From Thiotrichaceae bacterium UBA973 (lineage in GTDB: Bacteria > Pseudomonadota > Gammaproteobacteria > Eutrophobiales > Eutrophobiaceae), in assembly GCA_002292815.1 (NCBI GenBank), contig DBBX01000017.1, forward strand, positions 1 through 18,206: a DNA stretch of 18,206 nucleotides, in the 5' to 3' direction. A program made the translations under genes and the position numbers. A model generated the notes under the pieces. The model was not told the origin of the DNA. It saw nothing but the letters and a program-made list of their open reading frames with translations, and did no database searches. Positions 1 to 7,673 of the stretch are shown piece after piece. Each line of letters starts with the position of its first letter. Within the stretch, counting starts at the first letter, position 1.

Positions 1-857
1 TTTTGAATTTGTTCACGCATTTGTTCAATCAATACCTTTAAATCAACCGATGAATTAGTGGTATCCAGGTGAGCAGACTTTGAGCCTAAAGTGTTCGATT
101 CACGATTCATTTCCTGCATAAGAAAATCCAGACGTCGACCGACAGGGCCGTCTTGATCAAGCACTCGTTGTACCTCATCAATATGCGCGTCCAGGCGATC
201 CATTTCTTCTGCTACATCCATTTTTTGTGATAATAACAATAGCTCCTGTTCAAGCCGGTCATTATCAAACTCAACGCTTAGTTCCTGTACGCGCAGAGTT
301 AACTTCTCTCGAATACCCTCGAGAATGGTTGGCATTTGTTCGCGTACACGGGCAACGATTTGTTTCGCGGCTTTACTGCGTTCCAGGATCATCGTTCTGG
401 TCTTGTCACCTTCACGTTGGCGAGTATCAATAACTGCAGTGAGGGTTTCGTTGACTAATTCAAGTAATGGTCCACTTATCGCTTCAGGATCGGGAACGTC
501 TCTATCAAGAACGCCCGGCCAGCGTAATAATTCAAGCGGATTGATTGGCGCAGGCGATTTTAATTGTGCGTTTGTTGTCTCAGCAGTTTCTAGAATTTTT
601 GTCAGCAGATCCTGATTTACTGGCAATGTCCCTTTAAAATTTTCACTTTGTTCATAGCGAATATTGCAATCAACTTTACCGCGTTTTAATTGCTTTGATA
701 ATAGATCACGAATAGCTTGCTCAAGCAGACGCAATTCTTCTGGCAGCCGAATCGACATTTCCAGATAACGGTGATTGACGCTTCTTATTTCGCAAGAGGC
801 TTCACCCCATTCTCCAGAACTCTCAGCTCTGCCATATGCCGTCATGCTCTTTATCAT
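1..857 (-). CDS. yicC: YicC family protein, 3' end cut by window
   Basis: Read on the minus strand from the ATG at 857 the protein begins MIKSMTAYGRAE, the usual YicC start, and continues with the typical NHRYLE and LPEELR segments. It ends at the window edge within the family's C-terminal VLIEQMREQIQ segment, so only a few residues are missing. YicC proteins are about 290 residues long and have been linked to endoribonuclease activity and RNA turnover; that role is family knowledge and nothing here tests it. The C-terminal part, with E-rich and DVAEEMDRLDAHI segments, matches the most conserved YicC block. The gene is divergent from rph across a spacer of about 115 bp, the common proteobacterial arrangement, where gmk often follows yicC. 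High certainty on family. Confidence 0.95.
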   Translation of the reverse strand, partial: MIKSMTAYGRAESSGEWGEASCEIRSVNHRYLEMSIRLPEELRLLEQAIRDLLSKQLKRGKVDCNIRYEQSENFKGTLPVNQDLLTKILETAETTNAQLKSPAPINPLELLRWPGVLDRDVPDPEAISGPLLELVNETLTAVIDTRQREGDKTRTMILERSKAAKQIVARVREQMPTILEGIREKLTLRVQELSVEFDNDRLEQELLLLSQKMDVAEEMDRLDAHIDEVQRVLDQDGPVGRRLDFLMQEMNRESNTLGSKSAHLDTTNSSVDLKVLIEQMREQIQ

Positions 858-939
858 TAAATTATCCTTTTCATTATCATTATTTGTTAATAGTAACGTT
901 TTGCGAGCATATCAGAAATACGCAGACAGAATTTATCGC

Positions 940-965
940 TATAATGCAGCACTTTTTTACAGGAG
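940..965 (+). promoter_or_regulatory. Probable rph -10 element and Shine-Dalgarno
   Basis: A perfect TATAAT lies at 940-945 in the yicC-rph spacer, and an AGGAG ribosome binding site at 961-965 sits 6 nt before the rph ATG at 972. I do not see a convincing TTGACA-like -35 at 16-18 bp upstream, so the promoter call is tentative. The ribosome binding site is good. Confidence 0.4.
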
Positions 966-971
966 ACTCAA

Positions 972-1688
972 ATGCGCCCAAGCGGACGTTCACCGGATCA
1001 GCTCAGACCGGTCACTATAACAAGGAATTTTACTTGTCATGCCGAGGGATCGGTTTTGATTGAATTCGGTAATACCAAGGTCATTTGTAATGCCAGTTTT
1101 GATTCTGGCGTTCCCGGGTTTTTACGTGGCAAGGGAACGGGCTGGGTAACTGCTGAATACGGTATGTTGCCTCGATCTACCGGATCTCGTATGCGCCGGG
1201 AAGCAAACCAAGGCAAACAAGGCGGCCGTACTCTGGAAATTCAACGTTTAATTGGCCGCTCGCTTAGAGCTATTGTTGATATGGATTCGCTAGGTGAAAA
1301 CACCATTGTTATAGATTGCGATGTTATTCAAGCTGATGGTGGAACACGTACGGCTTCAATTACAGGTGCTTATGTTGCGTTGGTTGATGCAATAAACAAT
1401 GCAAAAGAGAAAGGCTTAATTACGACTAATCCGCTTAAAGGCATGATCGCTTCTATCTCAGTTGGCATTTATGAGGGCACGCCAGTCCTGGATTTGGATT
1501 ATCCAGAAGACTCAAATGCTGAAACCGACATGAATGTTGTTATGAATGATGAAGGCAAATTCATCGAGGTTCAGGGAACGGCTGAAGGTCATGCTTTCTC
1601 ATCTGAAGAATTAAACAGCATGCTAGACTTGGCTAACAAAGGTATATCGGAATTATTCGAGCATCAACGTAATGCCCTACAAGGTTAA
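972..1688 (+). CDS. rph: Ribonuclease PH
   Basis: A 238-residue protein of standard length for RNase PH, a phosphorolytic 3'-5' exoribonuclease that trims tRNA 3' ends and contributes to rRNA turnover in the cytoplasm. It begins MRPSGRSPDQLRP, the family's N-terminal signature, followed by VLIEFGNTKVICNA, the GKGTGWVTAEYGMLPRST block, the R-rich phosphate-handling region near RTLEIQRLIGRSLRA, and DCDVIQADGGTRTASITGA with the conserved acidic and GGTRTA residues. The C-terminal part includes DLDYPEDS and EVQGTAEG, also diagnostic. The ATG start is fixed by an AGGAG motif 6 nt upstream. rdgB starts 17 nt after its stop, so the two are likely co-transcribed. It looks intact, unlike the frameshifted rph of E. 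coli K-12. Confidence 0.98.
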   Translation: MRPSGRSPDQLRPVTITRNFTCHAEGSVLIEFGNTKVICNASFDSGVPGFLRGKGTGWVTAEYGMLPRSTGSRMRREANQGKQGGRTLEIQRLIGRSLRAIVDMDSLGENTIVIDCDVIQADGGTRTASITGAYVALVDAINNAKEKGLITTNPLKGMIASISVGIYEGTPVLDLDYPEDSNAETDMNVVMNDEGKFIEVQGTAEGHAFSSEELNSMLDLANKGISELFEHQRNALQG

Positions 1689-1705
1689 TCGTTTAGGAAT
1701 TTATC

Positions 1706-2305
1706 TTGGATAAGCAAGAGATAGTCCTGGCGAGTAACAATCCGGGAAAGGCCAAAGAAGTAAATGAATTACTGGCTAATACAGGTTTTCATATACTGCC
1801 GCAATCTGACTTTGATGTTGTTGGGGCGGAAGAGACAGGATTAACTTTTGTAGAGAACGCAATACTCAAGGCGCGTAATGCTGCTCGATATACTAACCAC
1901 CCTGTGATTGCCGATGATTCCGGTATAGAAGTTATATCGCTGAAAGGGCGACCGGGAATCTACTCCGCGCGTTATGCGGGTTTAGATGCTAGTGATGAAG
2001 ATAATCTCAATAAACTTATCGAAGATATCAAACCATTAGATAAAAAGGATCGTAACGCACGTTTTGTCTGTTCAATGGTTTTTCTTAGACATGCAGAAGA
2101 TCCAACGCCCCTTATTTCCCAAGGGGTTTGGGATGGTGTTGTTATAACGGAGCCACGTGGCCGAAATGGATTTGGTTATGATCCTATGTTTTATGTACCA
2201 ACACATGATTGTACTTCAGCTGAATTATCGCCAGAGATAAAAAACCAGTTAAGTCATCGGGGACAAGCGTTAACGAGCCTGATCAAACAAGTCTGTAAAT
2301 TGTAA
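1706..2305 (+). CDS. rdgB: dITP/XTP pyrophosphatase (RdgB/HAM1 family), TTG start
   Basis: A 199-residue protein, normal length for RdgB, which hydrolyses dITP, ITP and XTP to monophosphates and keeps deaminated purines out of DNA and RNA. The N-terminus LASNNPGKAKEV is the substrate-binding S/TxNxxK motif. IADDSGIEV carries the catalytic acidic residues, PGIYSARYAG and GFGYDPMF are family blocks, and SHRGQAL is the usual C-terminal motif. The start is TTG at 1706: a TAGGAA ribosome binding site lies at 1694-1699, and the reading begins DKQEIVLAS, which aligns with the family start. It sits between rph and hemW, the typical gammaproteobacterial neighbourhood. Confidence 0.97.
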   Translation: MDKQEIVLASNNPGKAKEVNELLANTGFHILPQSDFDVVGAEETGLTFVENAILKARNAARYTNHPVIADDSGIEVISLKGRPGIYSARYAGLDASDEDNLNKLIEDIKPLDKKDRNARFVCSMVFLRHAEDPTPLISQGVWDGVVITEPRGRNGFGYDPMFYVPTHDCTSAELSPEIKNQLSHRGQALTSLIKQVCKL

Positions 2306-2387
2306 TTTCGAATTTATAAGCACTGAACATTTATACAGACAACATTAACCACAGGGCAGAACAGTACCGAGTCCATGGATATAATGA

Positions 2388-3554
2388 ATGACACTTTTAA
2401 CTTTCCATGAAAACCCACCGTTATCGCTTTACATTCATTTACCCTGGTGTGTGAAGAAATGCCCTTATTGTGATTTTAATTCACATGAGTTTTCTCCGGC
2501 GGGTTTTGAAGAAGATAGTTACATAGAGGCATTAATACGGGACCTCGATTCAGAACTCCCACGGATCTGGGGACGAACAATTAATACCGTCTTTATTGGT
2601 GGGGGTACACCCAGTTTATTTTCGCCAGAATCATTGGATAAGTTACTCAGTGCGATACGTGCACGATTAAACATTCATCCGGCAATAGAGATTACGCTGG
2701 AGGCAAATCCGGGGACAGCAGAAGCAGAAAAATTTCGTGGTTTCAGAGAAATTGGAATCAATCGTTTATCTCTCGGCGTGCAAAGTTTTAATGATAAACA
2801 TTTAAAGGCATTAGGACGTATTCATGATGCGGCTCAGTCACACCATGCGATCGAGCTCGCTCAAGAAGCCGGCTTTGAAAACTATAATTTAGATTTAATG
2901 TTTGGTTTGCCGGGGCAATCGATTAATGAAGCACTGGGTGATCTTGATAAAGCCGTTTCTCACACACCAACACATATATCCTGGTATCAATTAACGATAG
3001 AGCCCAATACAGTTTTTAATTCAAAGCCACCGACATTACCTAATGATGACGATATCTGGTCTATGCAAGAGCAGGGGCAGTCATTTCTTGAAACTAAGGA
3101 GTTTAAACAGTATGAAATTTCGGCCTATGCCAAAGATAAGCATCCAGCGCTACACAACCTCAATTATTGGCAGTTTGGTGACTATCTGGGAATAGGTGCG
3201 GGTGCGCATGGCAAGATTACAAATGTGGCGGAAAGGAAGATCGAAAGATATACACGTCATAAAATACCCAAACGTTATATCGACTTGGCCGGTACTGATG
3301 CTGTCATTACTGAGACAAGAGTGCTAAAACAGAATGAGCTAGCGCTTGAATTTGTGATGAATGCCTTGCGCTTGATTGATGGAGTTCCAACGCACCTGTT
3401 TTCTGATCGAACTGGCCTACCCTTAAAAACTGCAGAAAGAGAATTATTATTGGCCGAAGACCGCGGCTTGATTGAATGGCAACTTAATGAATTGAAGCCC
3501 TCCTCAAAGGGCTTACGCTACCTCAATGAGTTGCTTGAAATATTTGTGAAATAG
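2388..3554 (+). CDS. hemW: Radical SAM heme chaperone HemW
   Basis: A 388-residue radical SAM protein. Cys21, Cys25 and Cys28 form the CxxxC PY C cluster motif followed by DFNSH. This is the HemW signature; true HemN coproporphyrinogen dehydrogenase has a fourth Cys two residues later. GGGTPS near residue 72 is the SAM-binding GGE-like motif, and ITLEANPGT and RLSLGVQSF are family blocks. The HemW C-terminal winged-helix region is present. HemW binds heme and transfers it to respiratory proteins; earlier annotation as an oxygen-independent coproporphyrinogen III oxidase is generally considered wrong for this subfamily. Two ATGs (2384 and 2388) lie close together; 2388 opens this frame. There is no strong ribosome binding site. 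It follows rdgB, as in E. coli. Confidence 0.95.
   Translation: MTLLTFHENPPLSLYIHLPWCVKKCPYCDFNSHEFSPAGFEEDSYIEALIRDLDSELPRIWGRTINTVFIGGGTPSLFSPESLDKLLSAIRARLNIHPAIEITLEANPGTAEAEKFRGFREIGINRLSLGVQSFNDKHLKALGRIHDAAQSHHAIELAQEAGFENYNLDLMFGLPGQSINEALGDLDKAVSHTPTHISWYQLTIEPNTVFNSKPPTLPNDDDIWSMQEQGQSFLETKEFKQYEISAYAKDKHPALHNLNYWQFGDYLGIGAGAHGKITNVAERKIERYTRHKIPKRYIDLAGTDAVITETRVLKQNELALEFVMNALRLIDGVPTHLFSDRTGLPLKTAERELLLAEDRGLIEWQLNELKPSSKGLRYLNELLEIFVK
3495..3514 (+). repeat. Perfect inverted repeat inside the 3' end of hemW
   Basis: AAGCCCT (3495-3501), a 6-nt loop and AGGGCTT (3508-3514) form a perfect 7-bp hairpin inside codons near the end of hemW, about 40 nt before its stop. There is no following T run, so it is not a classical terminator. 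It could slow 3' decay or be chance constrained by codons. Confidence 0.4.
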
Positions 3555-3667
3555 TCGCGAATTTACGACAAAATTTAATGGCTGACTAGCTTTCTACCCT
3601 TAGAAAAGATAATATTTTTATGCTTTTATGTAAGCCCCCTGAATAATCACCCTTAAATTATATAACT

Positions 3668-3799
3668 ATGCTAACCGAAGCCATTAAAAGTAATATTATT
3701 TCCATCAGTGAAAAAGTTATTCCATATCATCGACTAAATTCAACCGGTTGGTGCTATGTTGCCAAGGCCGATGCTGAAGAGCTTCTGGAAGCAATGTAG
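3668..3799 (+). CDS. Doubtful 43-residue ORF in hemW downstream spacer
   Basis: The spacer 3555-3852 (298 bp) contains one plausible short frame, ATG at 3668 to TAG at 3799, encoding 43 residues beginning MLTEAIKSN and ending AEELLEAM. The composition is protein-like: an amphipathic helix, a mid-section GWCYVAK, and an acidic helix. There is no recognisable Shine-Dalgarno before the ATG, and I recognise no family. It could be a small gene, or the tail of a decayed larger one. Otherwise the spacer is AT-rich with nothing I can name. Confidence 0.25.
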   Translation: MLTEAIKSNIISISEKVIPYHRLNSTGWCYVAKADAEELLEAM

Positions 3800-3852
3800 T
3801 AATAGTAGTTACTGCCATCTTTGTGATTCGTTATTAATACACTCATTTAAGA

Positions 3853-4098
3853 ATGGACTGGACAGTTTATATTCTGCGCTGTTCCGATAACTCTCTCTAC
3901 ACGGGTATAACCCGTGATTTAAATCGAAGGTTAAACGAACATAATCACAATAATCGTCTGGCCGCAGCGTATACTCGTGCACGCAGACCAGTTACCCTCG
4001 TCTATCAGGAAGGTCAGATTGATCGTTCGTGTGCAAGTAAACGCGAGGCGATAATTAAACGCATGACAAAGGCAGATAAGGAAAAACTAATCAAATAA
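3853..4098 (+). CDS. GIY-YIG nuclease superfamily protein (UPF0213/YhbQ type)
   Basis: An 81-residue single-domain protein. The motif order WTVYILRCSDNSLYTGITRDLNRRLNEHN fits the GIY-YIG fold: YIL stands for GIY, YTG for YIG, and the conserved Arg follows in DLNRRL. ARRPVTLVYQE and the SKREAIIKRM block match the small UPF0213 family, and a KR-rich C-terminus ends it. These stand-alone proteins are putative structure-specific DNA nucleases, and biochemical roles for the family are poorly settled. The ABC transporter gene starts 4 nt downstream, suggesting co-transcription, though no functional link is obvious. Family call is firm; function is inferred. Confidence 0.9.
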   Translation: MDWTVYILRCSDNSLYTGITRDLNRRLNEHNHNNRLAAAYTRARRPVTLVYQEGQIDRSCASKREAIIKRMTKADKEKLIK

Positions 4099-4102
4099 CA
4101 GC

Positions 4103-5941
4103 ATGGCGAAGTCAGACTCAAAAAATATTGATCGTCCCAAGGCGAGTAGTCTTAAGCCTTTACGATTGGCTTTACCTTTCATGCGGCCCTATGTTTCGAG
4201 GCTGCTTTTGGCATTCTTGTTTTTAACGTTGGCATCGGTTTCAATGCTAGCTATGCCTGTTGCCATTCGTTATGTCATTGACTTTGGTTTCTCAAGCGAC
4301 AATGTGGATTCGATTAACACATACTTTATCGCCTTGCTTGGTCTTGCAATATTCTTTGCAGTGTTTGCATCACTACGCTATTACCTGGTGATGTGGATCG
4401 GTGAACGGGTAGTCGCAGATATTCGTTCCAGTGTTTATAAGCACGTCATAAAAATGAGTCCTACGTTTTTTGAAGTGACCCGCACCGGCGAAGTTTTATC
4501 GCGACTGACAACGGATACGACTCTGGTGCAAACTGTATTTGGTGCCGGCATGTCGATTGCATTACGCAGTTTGTTTAGTGTCATTGGCTGTTTGATCATG
4601 TTGTTCGTGACCAGTCCAAAACTAACGCTCATGATTATACTGCTAGTCCCTGTAGTAGTTGTGCCAGTAATGCTTTATAGCCGCAAGGTAAGAAAGCTGT
4701 CACGCGCCAATCAAGATCGAATTGCTGATTCAAGTAGTATTGCCGATGAATCGCTTAACGCAGTGCAGATTATTCAGGCGTTTACGCTGGAACGATTTCT
4801 TGGCGAGCGATTTAGTGACTCCGTAGAAGAAACATTTAAAACAGCGCGACGACGACTGCAAATGAGTTCGCTATTATCTGGCACGATCATATTAACAGCC
4901 TTTGGTGCGATGGTTGTTGTGCTCTGGGTCGGTGCTCATGCTGTTGTCGATGGCACAATGAGTCCTGGCACCTTGGGACAGTTTTTATTGTATGCCACAT
5001 TTCTTGCAGGCAGCACGACCTCACTCGGTGAAGTCTGGAATGATATCCAACGTGCGGCAGGTGCAATGGAACGCTTGATGGAATTACTGCATATTCAATC
5101 CGACATTAGCATGCCGCAAGCTCCCGCTCTATTCCCCACAGAAGGTCGCGGCCATATACAAATTCAGGATGTTTGTTTTAACTACCCATCACGACCTGAC
5201 ACGAAGTCGCTGGCGCATTTCAGTCTTGAAATAAAGCCAGGCGAAACTGTTGCGCTAGTCGGGCCTTCCGGAGCGGGGAAGAGCACGGTGTTTCAATTAC
5301 TGCTGCGTTTTTATGATCCACAATCAGGGCAGATCATGATGGATGGTGTGGATATTAAACAGGCCGATCCAGAAGCAGTCCGACAACGTATTGCGATAGT
5401 GCCACAAAATACAGTGTTATTTGCAACAACGGCAATGGAAAATATCCGTTACGGAAAACCGACAGCGACAGATGAAGAAGTTAAAAATGCTGCCCGTGCT
5501 GCGATAGCCGATGAGTTTATTGAAAAACAACCAGAAGCCTATCAAAGTTTCTTAGGTGAAAAAGGCATTCGTTTATCGGGTGGTCAACAACAACGCATTG
5601 CTATTGCCCGCGCTATATTAAAGAATCCGCCTATTATGTTGCTGGATGAAGCGACTAGTGCACTTGATTCTGAGAGTGAAAAGTTAGTGCAAGCTGCACT
5701 TGATCATCTTATGCAGGATCATACGACATTGGTGATCGCACATCGCCTATCAACGGTAATTAAAGCGGATCGTATCGTGGTGATGGACGAAGGCAAGATT
5801 GTTGATATTGGTCAGCATCAGGAGTTGATGCAAAAGGGTGGCATCTACAAACGTCTTGCTGAAATCCAGTTTGGACAGCATAAAACTGATAGCGACGAGC
5901 TGTTAGAAAAAGAGGTGCTAATCGATAGTCTTGTTGATTAA
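4103..5941 (+). CDS. MsbA-like ABC exporter half-transporter (TMD-NBD fusion)
   Basis: A 612-residue inner-membrane half-transporter. The N-terminal 310 or so residues hold a type I exporter transmembrane domain, with hydrophobic spans around residues 28-50, 65-90, 145-185 and 255-300. The C-terminal nucleotide-binding domain has Walker A GPSGAGKST at 387-395, the signature LSGGQ at 491-495, Walker B ending in Asp515 with catalytic Glu516, and the H-loop His547. All catalytic elements are intact, so it should act as a homodimeric ATP-driven exporter. It resembles the MsbA-related proteobacterial subfamily; lipid A, lipid or drug export cannot be separated by sequence alone. A hydrophilic tail of about 20 residues rich in Asp and Glu follows the NBD. 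The start is 4 nt after the GIY-YIG stop. Its stop overlaps the convergent small gene by 4 bp. Confidence 0.93.
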   Translation: MAKSDSKNIDRPKASSLKPLRLALPFMRPYVSRLLLAFLFLTLASVSMLAMPVAIRYVIDFGFSSDNVDSINTYFIALLGLAIFFAVFASLRYYLVMWIGERVVADIRSSVYKHVIKMSPTFFEVTRTGEVLSRLTTDTTLVQTVFGAGMSIALRSLFSVIGCLIMLFVTSPKLTLMIILLVPVVVVPVMLYSRKVRKLSRANQDRIADSSSIADESLNAVQIIQAFTLERFLGERFSDSVEETFKTARRRLQMSSLLSGTIILTAFGAMVVVLWVGAHAVVDGTMSPGTLGQFLLYATFLAGSTTSLGEVWNDIQRAAGAMERLMELLHIQSDISMPQAPALFPTEGRGHIQIQDVCFNYPSRPDTKSLAHFSLEIKPGETVALVGPSGAGKSTVFQLLLRFYDPQSGQIMMDGVDIKQADPEAVRQRIAIVPQNTVLFATTAMENIRYGKPTATDEEVKNAARAAIADEFIEKQPEAYQSFLGEKGIRLSGGQQQRIAIARAILKNPPIMLLDEATSALDSESEKLVQAALDHLMQDHTTLVIAHRLSTVIKADRIVVMDEGKIVDIGQHQELMQKGGIYKRLAEIQFGQHKTDSDELLEKEVLIDSLVD

Positions 5942-6147
5942 GCGAAGATGCTTGTATTATTGGCTGAATGATTTGCTAAAGCCTTCTTCGCACATTTAAT
6001 AAAAGCCTCATCGATGGGTAGTTTCTTTTCTGCTGCTGCGATTACCAGAAGTAATACATATCGTTCAATGCGATCATGACGATAAATATCTTTGCTAGCT
6101 ACCTTAGCTTGTTTATAAAGTTGTAACGTTACTTTCTTCATGCTCAT
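5938..6147 (-). CDS. Small basic hypothetical protein (69 residues)
   Basis: I do not recognise this family. The frame begins MSMKKVTLQLYK and is mainly helical and basic in the first half (YRHDRIERYVLLLVIAAAEKK), with a single Cys in IKCAKKALANH. I chose ATG at 6147 because a TTGAGG motif on the minus strand puts GAGG about 9 nt upstream. A longer reading from a TTG at 6162 is possible but would consume that motif, and ATG 6141 is an alternative. The stop overlaps the ABC transporter stop region by 4 bp (convergent). The upstream spacer of about 160 bp is shared with the divergent amidohydrolase gene and carries FNR-like boxes that could serve either gene. Confidence 0.6.
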   Translation of the reverse strand: MSMKKVTLQLYKQAKVASKDIYRHDRIERYVLLLVIAAAEKKLPIDEAFIKCAKKALANHSANNTSIFA

Positions 6148-6192
6148 GATGCACGGCCTCAATTTTTATATTGTTATACTTATATATTTGGC

Positions 6193-6225
6193 TTGATCCC
6201 GATAAATGTAATTGATCTAAATCAA
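6193..6225. promoter_or_regulatory. Tandem FNR/Anr-like boxes in a divergent spacer
   Basis: TTGATCTAAATCAA at 6212-6225 is a perfect match to the FNR/Anr/CRP-family consensus TTGAT-N4-ATCAA. A second copy, TTGATCCCGATAAA at 6193-6206, has one mismatch. Centres are 19 bp apart. For the plus-strand amidohydrolase gene, a TATAAC at 6271-6276 would place the perfect box near -64, close to the class I activator position. For the minus-strand gene, a TATAAA read at 6170-6165 would place the imperfect box near -41, the class II position. The TATAAT at 6260-6265 fits neither exactly. Start sites are not known, so which gene is regulated is inference. Confidence 0.6.
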
Positions 6226-6305
6226 GTAATCATCCGATCCACCAATACTTTTCTAGCTGTATAATAGTGATATAACACATTAATATTTAAAGAGAATATA
6301 AACTG

Positions 6306-7400
6306 ATGCGCATAAAGTCAGGTTTTATAAGTAGATTGTTGTTGCTGATAGTCATTACATTTTCAATGACTGAACTTGCAGCGAACGAAGATCTGGAACA
6401 ACTGAATATTGTTGATTGGCATGTACATGTTGCCGGTCTAGGCCATGGTGAATCAGGTAATTTTATAAACGATACGATGTACAATAATTATCGTTTTAAA
6501 TTCTTCTTAAAATGGATGAATGTCACTGAAGAAGAGTTGGAAAAACACGGTGATCAAATCATGGTTAAACGCCTCAACGAAAAAATAGAACAATCTAAAT
6601 ACATTGACCAAGCAATCATTCTGGCTCTTGATGGTGTTATCGATAATAAAACCGGACAATTGGATAAAGCTGCCACGCAATTTTATGTCGATAATGAATT
6701 TGTTGCGCTTGAGTCTGACAAGTATTCGAATCTTTTATTTGGTGCCAGCATCAATCCCAGTCGCGCAAATAGTATCCAACTATTAGAAGAGGTTCACGCG
6801 CAAGGCGCAGTGTTAATAAAATGGATACCGTCGATTATGCATTTCGATCCGGCCGATAAAAAATTTACATCGTTCTATCGTAAAATGGCCGAATTAAATA
6901 TTCCACTACTCACACATACAGGGATGGAAAAGTCTTTTCCCAATACTAACGATGCGCTTGCAGACCCAAGACGATTGGAGCTGGCATTGAATAGTGGAGT
7001 AACCGTTATAGCCGCGCATATAGCTGCAACGGGCGAATCGGAGGGGCAGGATAATTTTGAACGTATCATGCCAATGTTTGCTGAATTCCCGAATCTTTAC
7101 ACCGAGATATCCAGCCTGACCCAAATAAATAAACTCGGCTATCTGGTAAAGGCATTAAAGAAACCCGGTTTAACAGAAAGAATGATCTACGGTACCGATT
7201 GGCCATTACAATCGTTCCCTTTGGTTTCTCCCTGGTATCATATTAATCATATCGGCTTAAAAAATGCCTGGCGCGTGGGGGGAATAAAAAACAAATGGGA
7301 CCGTGACGTTGAGTTAAAACAAGCCATGGGCGTACCGCGATCAGTTTTTACTAGAAACGTAGGTCGTATAAATTCTTTATTAAACCTTAATAAAGATTGA
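6306..7400 (+). CDS. Exported amidohydrolase family (metal-dependent TIM-barrel) protein
   Basis: A 364-residue protein with a signal peptide of about 26 residues (MRIKSGFISR, then LLLLIVITF, ending near LAA), predicting a periplasmic location. The mature part has the amidohydrolase metal set: His39 and His41 in DWHVHV, Lys172 in LIKW as a possible carboxylated ligand, His204 in LTHTG, His238 in AAHIAA and Asp298 in YGTDWP. This matches the Amidohydro_2 type; members hydrolyse or decarboxylate diverse substrates, and I cannot predict the substrate. Export of this fold is less common than the cytoplasmic form. An AAAGAGAA stretch around 6288 precedes the ATG as a modest ribosome binding site. 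Upstream FNR-like boxes suggest oxygen-linked expression. Confidence 0.85.
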   Translation: MRIKSGFISRLLLLIVITFSMTELAANEDLEQLNIVDWHVHVAGLGHGESGNFINDTMYNNYRFKFFLKWMNVTEEELEKHGDQIMVKRLNEKIEQSKYIDQAIILALDGVIDNKTGQLDKAATQFYVDNEFVALESDKYSNLLFGASINPSRANSIQLLEEVHAQGAVLIKWIPSIMHFDPADKKFTSFYRKMAELNIPLLTHTGMEKSFPNTNDALADPRRLELALNSGVTVIAAHIAATGESEGQDNFERIMPMFAEFPNLYTEISSLTQINKLGYLVKALKKPGLTERMIYGTDWPLQSFPLVSPWYHINHIGLKNAWRVGGIKNKWDRDVELKQAMGVPRSVFTRNVGRINSLLNLNKD

Positions 7401-7466
7401 TCAAACGCAATATACTGAAAACTAATGACGCTAAAATAGCTATAGTATTTAACAGGAGAAGTATTT

Positions 7467-7673
7467 ATGAGTGATAAAGAAACCTTACTAACTAAAAAGA
7501 AAGAACTCGAAGAAAGGTTAGAAAAAATAAAACGCGATATTGGCCAGAAACTTAGTGCTGACTCTGAAGAACAGGCCACCGAACTTGAAAACCGCGATGT
7601 GATCCTGGAAATCGCGCGGGTGACTGAAGAAGAACTTGCCTCAGTCAATGCAAAGCTAAATGGAACAAACTAG
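7467..7673 (+). CDS. DksA/TraR-like coiled-coil protein lacking the zinc finger
   Basis: A 68-residue, strongly charged protein predicted to be a helical hairpin: MSDKETLLTKKKELEERLEK, a turn, then the segment SEEQATELENRD and a second helix ending AKLNGTN. The turn resembles the tip of TraR/DksA proteins, where Asp-x-x-Asp/Glu-x-Ala enters the RNA polymerase secondary channel; here Asp32, Glu35 and Ala37 occupy those places. In TraR/DksA proteins the second helix runs into a GxYGxC zinc finger; here the frame stops where that would begin, and no CxxC follows in another frame. A strong AGGAGA site at 7454-7459 fixes the start. The next gene begins at 7660, inside this one, so translation is probably coupled. 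The DksA relationship is inferred from motif likeness. Confidence 0.75.
   Translation: MSDKETLLTKKKELEERLEKIKRDIGQKLSADSEEQATELENRDVILEIARVTEEELASVNAKLNGTN

Noticed and set aside
227..1063. Several plus-strand frames opposite yicC and around the rph start (68-96 residues)
   Set aside because: They are shadows of yicC on the minus strand or of rph in another frame, with no family likeness and no ribosome binding site.
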